Source: Inmirania thermothiophila (GTDB lineage Bacteria; Pseudomonadota; Gammaproteobacteria; DSM-100275). From it: a DNA stretch of 64,000 nt. This document shows, one piece after another, positions 63,944 to 64,000 of the stretch (the first letter of the stretch is position 1; every line of letters starts with the position of its first letter). Position numbers and translations under genes: made by a program. Location of the stretch: positions 1,032,726 through 1,096,725 of the forward strand of contig NZ_RJVI01000001.1 in assembly GCF_003751635.1 (NCBI RefSeq), written 5' to 3'. The notes under the pieces were generated by a model, which saw only the letters and a program-made list of their open reading frames with translations, was not told the DNA's origin and did not search any database.

Positions 63944-64000
63944 GCCGCGGCGCCCGGATCACCGTCGATCTCGCCGCCGTCCGGCACAACCTCGCGCGCG
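63940..64000 (+). CDS. alr: Alanine racemase, N-terminal fragment (cut by window end)
   Basis: The first 20 residues (MSRGARITVDLAAVRHNLAR) match the start of PLP-dependent alanine racemase, whose family begins R...IDL.AL..N. The ATG overlaps the dnaB stop (ATGA). dnaB-alr adjacency is usual in gammaproteobacteria. Only 61 bases are in the window. Confidence 0.8.
   Translation, partial: MSRGARITVDLAAVRHNLAR

Overview
The window comes from the chromosome of a very GC-rich gammaproteobacterium. Typical housekeeping lines count to about 75-77 % G+C, for example 1381-1440. Gammaproteobacterial gene neighbourhoods are recognisable: proB/rpsT/murJ-ribF-ileS-lspA, nadC facing ampD-ampE, phoBR-pstSCAB-phoU, and rpsF-rpsR-DUF2232-rplI-dnaB-alr. 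A Chromatiales/Ectothiorhodospiraceae-like bacterium would fit, but nothing here fixes the genus. I saw no rRNA or tRNA gene, CRISPR array, insertion sequence, prophage or replication origin. No gene-free stretch exceeds 300 bases; the longest (48837-49082) holds repeats.

Layout. 1-7.0 kb: end of proB, rpsT, then murJ-ribF-ileS-lspA. 7.0-10.7 kb: a six-gene minus-strand operon, DUF1538 / DUF1538 / PII-like / CBS / ampD / ampE, in which a transport-plus-regulator module sits between nadC and ampDE. 10.8-15.7 kb: nadC, a hemerythrin, an LpxR-type outer-membrane deacylase, a lone molybdopterin oxidoreductase and a small secreted repeat peptide. 15.8-22.4 kb: the complete phosphate regulon core (phoB, phoR, pstS, pstC, pstA, pstB, phoU), with two well-formed Pho boxes. 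22.5-28.5 kb: a glycosyltransferase, an ammonium transporter with NtrC sites and a sigma-54 promoter, and a large CHASE-PAS-GAF-PAS-GGDEF-EAL protein. 28.5-31.1 kb: queD with an orphan FlhB-C/FliK pair, and a pentapeptide-repeat protein.

31.2-44.9 kb is an exopolysaccharide locus. It runs from a MarR-type EPS regulator through gmd and fcl (GDP-L-fucose supply), a flippase, an acetyltransferase, a three-domain NTase/kinase/phosphotransferase fusion, a methyltransferase, glycosyltransferases, a polymerase/ligase and a WecG/TagA transferase. A convergent WcaJ-type initiating transferase closes it. Several segments drop to about 38-40 % G+C, and composition steps fall inside one gene, so the locus looks like a mosaic of transferred pieces.

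45-64 kb: ettA, a STAS / response-regulator-phosphatase-kinase partner-switching pair followed by a 58-bp tandemly spaced repeat, prmB, hemN, a methyltransferase with an apparent CTG start coupled to an FKBP isomerase, a YihY-family membrane protein, an HhH membrane protein, an SRAP protein, a YbhB-family protein, a SulP anion transporter and cimA. The window ends in the rpsF-rpsR-DUF2232-rplI-dnaB-alr operon, cut within alr.

The best candidates for something undescribed are the DUF1538 pair with its PII-like and CBS regulators, the three-domain fusion in the EPS locus, and the secreted DRSGEPAV-repeat peptide.
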